Virus record (IMG/VR): IMGVR_UViG_3300013132_000002
Location: 1 to 39,278 of that record
Reading direction: 5' to 3' (one strand)
Origin: a virus
Length of the DNA: 39,278 nt
Under the pieces are notes generated by a model. It worked only from the letters and a program-made list of their open reading frames with translations. It was not told where the DNA came from and made no database searches. The translations under genes were made by a program, and so were the position numbers. Below, one piece after another: positions 36,456 through 39,278 of this stretch (position 1 is its first letter; each line of letters starts with the position of its first letter).

Positions 36456-36484
36456 ATTGTAGCTCAGACTCTTGGCTCTGTAAA
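36456..36484 (-). promoter_or_regulatory. Sigma70-type promoter P5 (-), start of the leftward arm
   Basis: Minus-strand TTTACA (36484-36479), 17 bases, TACAAT (36461-36456), with GTTTACA as in the other four. The leader to the HNH gene is about 165 bases long and includes GGCTGAGGG near 36355. It likely drives the first early transcript through the primase-helicase. Confidence 0.8.
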
Positions 36485-36878
36485 CGAGTGGTTGTAGTCG
36501 AGGTGAAAAGCTGTTATAGATCAACCACTTAGACTCTGTGGAGCCCGGCGCTACGCATCTTGGCTCCCGCTACAGAAGTTGCTTCGCTACGCCGTTCTCT
36601 ATTCTCTCTTCTCTCTATATCTATATCTTCTTCTTCTTCTTCTTCTATAGGAAAAAGAAGAAGAATCTGTAGTATCTGTAGAAACCCTATATAAATCAAC
36701 AACTTAGGCTGCTACAAATTGCTGCTACACAGGCCGTGGCCCCGCCGCGGTGTAGCGGGCCTCCCACCTATGTACGAGAGGCTCCACATGTGTTAGAGCG
36801 GTTTACGCCACGGTGGAAACAAGTTACGATCCACTCCAACCCAAGATTCTTAATCTTTCAACCTTTGTGGAGTGGTGC
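36485..36878. other. Repeat-rich non-coding region between divergent arms; origin/control candidate
   Basis: No credible gene lies here. It contains a 21-bp direct repeat with three differences (36515-36535 and 36690-36710, core ATCAAC.ACTTAG), two ATCTGTAG copies (36665-36681), two GCTGCTACA copies (36708-36728), six TTC triplets (36628-36645) opposite a GAAGAAGAA tract (36656-36664) that can pair as a hairpin, and AT-rich TATATA stretches. Composition is far lower in GC than the flanks. The layout of iterated direct repeats next to an AT-rich, pyrimidine-tract zone fits a replication origin or a packaging/regulatory region. No strong rightward promoter for terminase is evident; a weak candidate is TTGTAG-N17-TATAGA at 36492-36520. 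Confidence 0.6.
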
Positions 36879-37247
36879 ATGGCGCGTGGTGGAGCTCAAC
36901 CTGGATCAGGACGGCCGAAAGGCGCAGTCTCTAAGGTCACAGCCAAAGCCCGCGAAGCCGCCATGGAGTCCGGACTGCTGCCCCATGAGTGGTTGTTGAA
37001 GGTGTCACGCGGCGAGCCCATCGAGCAGAAGCGTTGGAAGATCATCTACGACAAGCAGGGCAATGAGAAGGGCCGTGAGCTGATCACCGAAGAGGTGTAT
37101 GCTGACTTTCCCACCCGCATCGATGCCGCGAAAGCTGCCTCCCCGTACTATGCACCTCGCCTCGCTGTGCAAAACGTCTCGATCACTGGCAACACCGACG
37201 CCGTGTCTGAGACCCTGAAATCCATCGCGGAGAAGCTGCCCGTATGA
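36879..37247 (+). CDS. terS: Terminase small subunit
   Basis: The ATG at 36879 has GGAG 6 bases upstream; a longer reading from a GTG at 36813 is less likely. The 122-residue protein starts MARGGAQPGSGRPKGAVSKV, a basic Gly-rich segment common at the N-terminus of phage small terminases, followed by a helical region with KAREAAMESGLLPHEWLLKV and IDAAKAASPYYAPRLAVQNV. It would recognise the packaging site and load the large subunit. It sits directly upstream of terL and overlaps it by four bases (ATGA at 37244-37247). In P22-type phages the pac site lies within this gene. Confidence 0.85.
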   Translation: MARGGAQPGSGRPKGAVSKVTAKAREAAMESGLLPHEWLLKVSRGEPIEQKRWKIIYDKQGNEKGRELITEEVYADFPTRIDAAKAASPYYAPRLAVQNVSITGNTDAVSETLKSIAEKLPV

Positions 37248-38590
37248 GCGAGCTTCAGGCCATCAACCCAGCTCACGCGCAGGACATTGCTCGTTGGTAC
37301 CCGCTGACTGAGCACCCAGTGCAGACCTCCTTGGTCAACGACCCGGTGCGGTTCAAGGTGGTCCCGGCTGGTCGCCGGTCAGGCAAGACAGAACGCGCCA
37401 AGCGCTTTGTGGTTCGTGAGGCCATGCGGGAACCCGGCCCCTACTTTGTGGCTGCTCCCACCCGGGACCAGGTCAAGCGGATTTATTGGGCCGACCTCAA
37501 GCGCCTGTGCTTCACTTCAGTCTTGGGCGACCGCTCAGTGAGCGAGTCTGAGTTGCAGATCCGCCTCCCCAACGGAAGCACGATCAGCCTCATCGGCCTT
37601 GACCAACCTCAGCGCATGGAAGGTGTGTTCTGGGCTGGCGGCATCATCGATGAGATTGCTGACGTGCGCGAAGGTGCTTGGGAGGAGAACATCAGCCCGG
37701 CTCTTGACACGTTCAACCCGACCAAGCCTGACTACCGTGCGTGGTGCTGGTTGATCGGCGTACCTGATGGCCTGAACCACTACTACGAGATGGCTGAGTA
37801 CGCCAGGACCAGCAATGATCCTGACTGGAAGCTGTACACGTGGAAGTCGGCTGACATCCTGCCTGCTGACGTCATCGAGGCTGCCAAGCGCCGCATGTCG
37901 TTGAAGCAGTTTCGCCAGGAGTACGAGGCCAGCTTCGAGACGGCTGCGGGCAAGGTCTACGAGGACTACGGCCCTGAGAACGAGACGAATGAAACCATCA
38001 AGCCCCATGAGCAGCTCATGTGGCACCACGACTTCAACTACACGCCCATGTCGTCTGGCATCGGTGTGCGTCGTGGCGATGACTTCTACATCCTCGACGA
38101 GATCGTGCTTCAGTCCGCAGTGGCTCGGCAGTCAGCCCTTGAGTTCGTGGAGAAGTTCAAGGCGCACAAGAACCGGACTGTCATCGTGTATGGTGACCCA
38201 GCAGGCCGTGCCGGTGAGAAGCATGGTCATGCCTCGGACTACACTGAGATTGAAGGCGTGCTGAAGTCGAACAACTGGACCGTGGTGCGTAAGGTTAAGA
38301 ACGCAGCTCCTGCCATCCGCGACCGTCAGAACGCCGTGCGCGCCAAGATTTGCAACGCGGCTGGGAAGCGTAGTCTCTTCGTGAACCCGGTCACCGCGCC
38401 CTACGCTCACAAGGGCTTGGCCACCGTGCAGATCAAGAAGGGTTCCACCTTCCTTGAGGAGGATGGCGAGTATCAGCACATCACGACGGCCATTGGCTAC
38501 TGTGTCGACCACGAATGGCCAGTGCGTCCGGAGCCCAAGAAGATTGATGCAACTCCGGTCGCCTCTGTCCACCATTTCAACAGGAACTAA
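37244..38590 (+). CDS. terL: Terminase large subunit
   Basis: The 448-residue motor protein has Walker A GRRSGKT (43-49), Walker B GGIIDEIAD (IIDE at 134-137) and coupling motif-like segments in the ATPase half, then an RNase H-like nuclease half with Asp263 in HHDFNYTPMSS and Asp318 in IVYGDPAGRAG. It cuts concatemeric DNA and pumps it through the portal. The gene order terS-terL-portal-scaffold-coat is that of P22-like headful-packaging phages, which fits the circular form of this sequence. It overlaps terS, and the portal gene starts 4 bases after its stop. Confidence 0.94.
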   Translation: MSELQAINPAHAQDIARWYPLTEHPVQTSLVNDPVRFKVVPAGRRSGKTERAKRFVVREAMREPGPYFVAAPTRDQVKRIYWADLKRLCFTSVLGDRSVSESELQIRLPNGSTISLIGLDQPQRMEGVFWAGGIIDEIADVREGAWEENISPALDTFNPTKPDYRAWCWLIGVPDGLNHYYEMAEYARTSNDPDWKLYTWKSADILPADVIEAAKRRMSLKQFRQEYEASFETAAGKVYEDYGPENETNETIKPHEQLMWHHDFNYTPMSSGIGVRRGDDFYILDEIVLQSAVARQSALEFVEKFKAHKNRTVIVYGDPAGRAGEKHGHASDYTEIEGVLKSNNWTVVRKVKNAAPAIRDRQNAVRAKICNAAGKRSLFVNPVTAPYAHKGLATVQIKKGSTFLEEDGEYQHITTAIGYCVDHEWPVRPEPKKIDATPVASVHHFNRN

Positions 38591-38593
38591 ACC

Positions 38594-39278
38594 ATGGCCA
38601 GAATGTCAAAAGCCGAGCGCCACGCTCAAATCCACTATGAAGCCATGGTGGAGTTCGACAACATCCAATCTGCCTTGCGTGACGAACGTCTGCAGTGTCT
38701 GCAGGACCGCCGCTTTTACTCGATCGCCGGTGCCCAGTGGGAAGGTCCGCTGGCCAAGCAGTTCGAGAACAAGCCGAAGTTCGAGGTCAACAAGATCCAC
38801 CTGTCGGTCATCCGCATCATCAACGAGTACCGCAACAACCGCATCACTGTCGACTTTGTGAGCAAGGAAGGCGCGGAGTACGACAAGCTGGCCGACACCT
38901 GCGACGACCTGTATCGCGCCGATGAGCAAGACAGCGTGGCTGATGAGGCCTACGACAACGCCTTCGAGGAAGCCGTGGCCGGTGGCATCGGGGCTTGGCG
39001 CCTGCGGACCGAGTACGAGAACGACGAGGATCCGGAAGACGAGCGCCAGCGCATCCGCATCGAACCGATCTTTGACGCCGACAGCTCGGTGTTCTTCGAC
39101 CTGAACGCCAAGCGGCAGGACAAGTCCGACGCCAAGCGCTGCTTCGTGCTGACCGCCATGACCCGCGATGCTTACGCCGAGGAGTGGGGCGACGATCCGG
39201 CCAGCTGGCCCAAAGAAGTGCACCAGTGGGAGTTCGACTGGCTCACACCTGACGTTGTCTTCGTGGCCGAGTACTACC
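38594..39278 (+). CDS. Portal protein, P22 type (N-terminal part; continues at position 3)
   Basis: The ATG at 38594 has AGGA 8 bases upstream. The first 188 codons end at 39157, and the codon at 39158 equals the one at position 3, so the frame continues into 1-1517. The start (MARMSKAERHAQIHYEAMVE) and the segments RRFYSIAGAQWEGP, NKPKFEVNKIHLSVIRIINE and EPIFDADSSVFFDLNAKRQD are typical of P22-type portals. It follows terL directly. The last 123 bases duplicate the window start. Confidence 0.9.
   Translation, partial: MARMSKAERHAQIHYEAMVEFDNIQSALRDERLQCLQDRRFYSIAGAQWEGPLAKQFENKPKFEVNKIHLSVIRIINEYRNNRITVDFVSKEGAEYDKLADTCDDLYRADEQDSVADEAYDNAFEEAVAGGIGAWRLRTEYENDEDPEDERQRIRIEPIFDADSSVFFDLNAKRQDKSDAKRCFVLTAMTRDAYAEEWGDDPASWPKEVHQWEFDWLTPDVVFVAEYY
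39156..39278. repeat. Terminal direct repeat, right copy (circular overlap)
   Basis: This segment is identical to positions 1-123. See the left copy for the interpretation as circular closure inside the portal gene. Confidence 0.93.

Noticed and set aside
1-39278. Temperate lifestyle genes (integrase, repressor, attachment site) and tRNA genes
   Set aside because: No tyrosine or serine recombinase, CI-like repressor or tRNA cloverleaf was recognised on either strand; the Leu762-type polymerase alone is not enough to claim lysogeny.
1-39278. T7-type phage RNA polymerase and its promoters
   Set aside because: No such polymerase gene is present and the promoters found are of the host sigma70 type.

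Overview
The window is essentially one complete virulent podovirus genome in circular form. The first 123 bases repeat exactly as the last 123 bases (1-123 = 39156-39278), so the unique circle is about 39,155 bp. The break falls inside the portal gene. Head genes are of the P22 type: portal, scaffold, coat, gp4-like and gp10-like proteins, three ejection-type proteins, and a tailspike with a P22-like head-binding domain. Several small proteins are of kinds common in phages of Gram-negative bacteria. GC-rich composition and sigma70-type promoters suggest a proteobacterial host, perhaps an aquatic betaproteobacterium; that host guess is only inference. I see no integrase, repressor, phage RNA polymerase or tRNA, so transcription probably relies on host RNA polymerase and the lifestyle looks lytic.

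Layout. The rightward late arm starts at the small and large terminase genes (36879-38590), crosses the circle junction through the portal gene, and runs through scaffold, coat, neck, structural, ejection and tailspike genes to a lysis cassette ending at 17735. A bidirectional terminator (17764-17800) separates it from the leftward early/middle arm (17826-36285). In transcription order that arm holds an HNH endonuclease, Toprim/SF3 primase-helicase, ThyX, DUF3310 and DUF2829 proteins, a J-domain protein, ATP-dependent DNA ligase, a pentapeptide-repeat protein, a conserved Cys-rich protein next to the polymerase, family A DNA polymerase, a Cas4/RecB-like nuclease, a DEDDh exonuclease, a DksA/TraR-like zinc finger, a VRR-NUC nuclease, a SNF2-type helicase, small control-type proteins, and finally a nucleotide module. 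The two arms diverge from a repeat-rich non-coding region at 36485-36878, the best origin or control-region candidate.

The most interesting part is the nucleotide module at 17826-21215: a methyltransferase, a MazG/PRA-PH-like NTP pyrophosphohydrolase, a deoxynucleotide kinase fused to a uracil-DNA-glycosylase-like domain, a thymidylate-synthase homologue with Asp in place of the dUMP-reading Asn, and a dCMP deaminase. A separate ThyX at 32232-32900 could supply dTMP. This suggests the TS homologue works on dCMP and that the phage carries a modified pyrimidine, probably 5-hydroxymethyl- or 5-methylcytosine. That is a prediction and not a demonstrated function.

Regulation. Five promoters share the form GTTTACA-N17-TAnnAT: one on + at 8721 and four on - at 22797, 30159, 33753 and 36484. 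Several start at or next to the stop codon of the preceding gene. Genes are tightly packed with ATGA, TAATG and TGATG overlaps, implying translational coupling. Two homing-type endonucleases (GIY-YIG at 15545 and HNH at 35863) and a lower-GC tailspike block (about 13700-16190) are the clearest signs of horizontal exchange.
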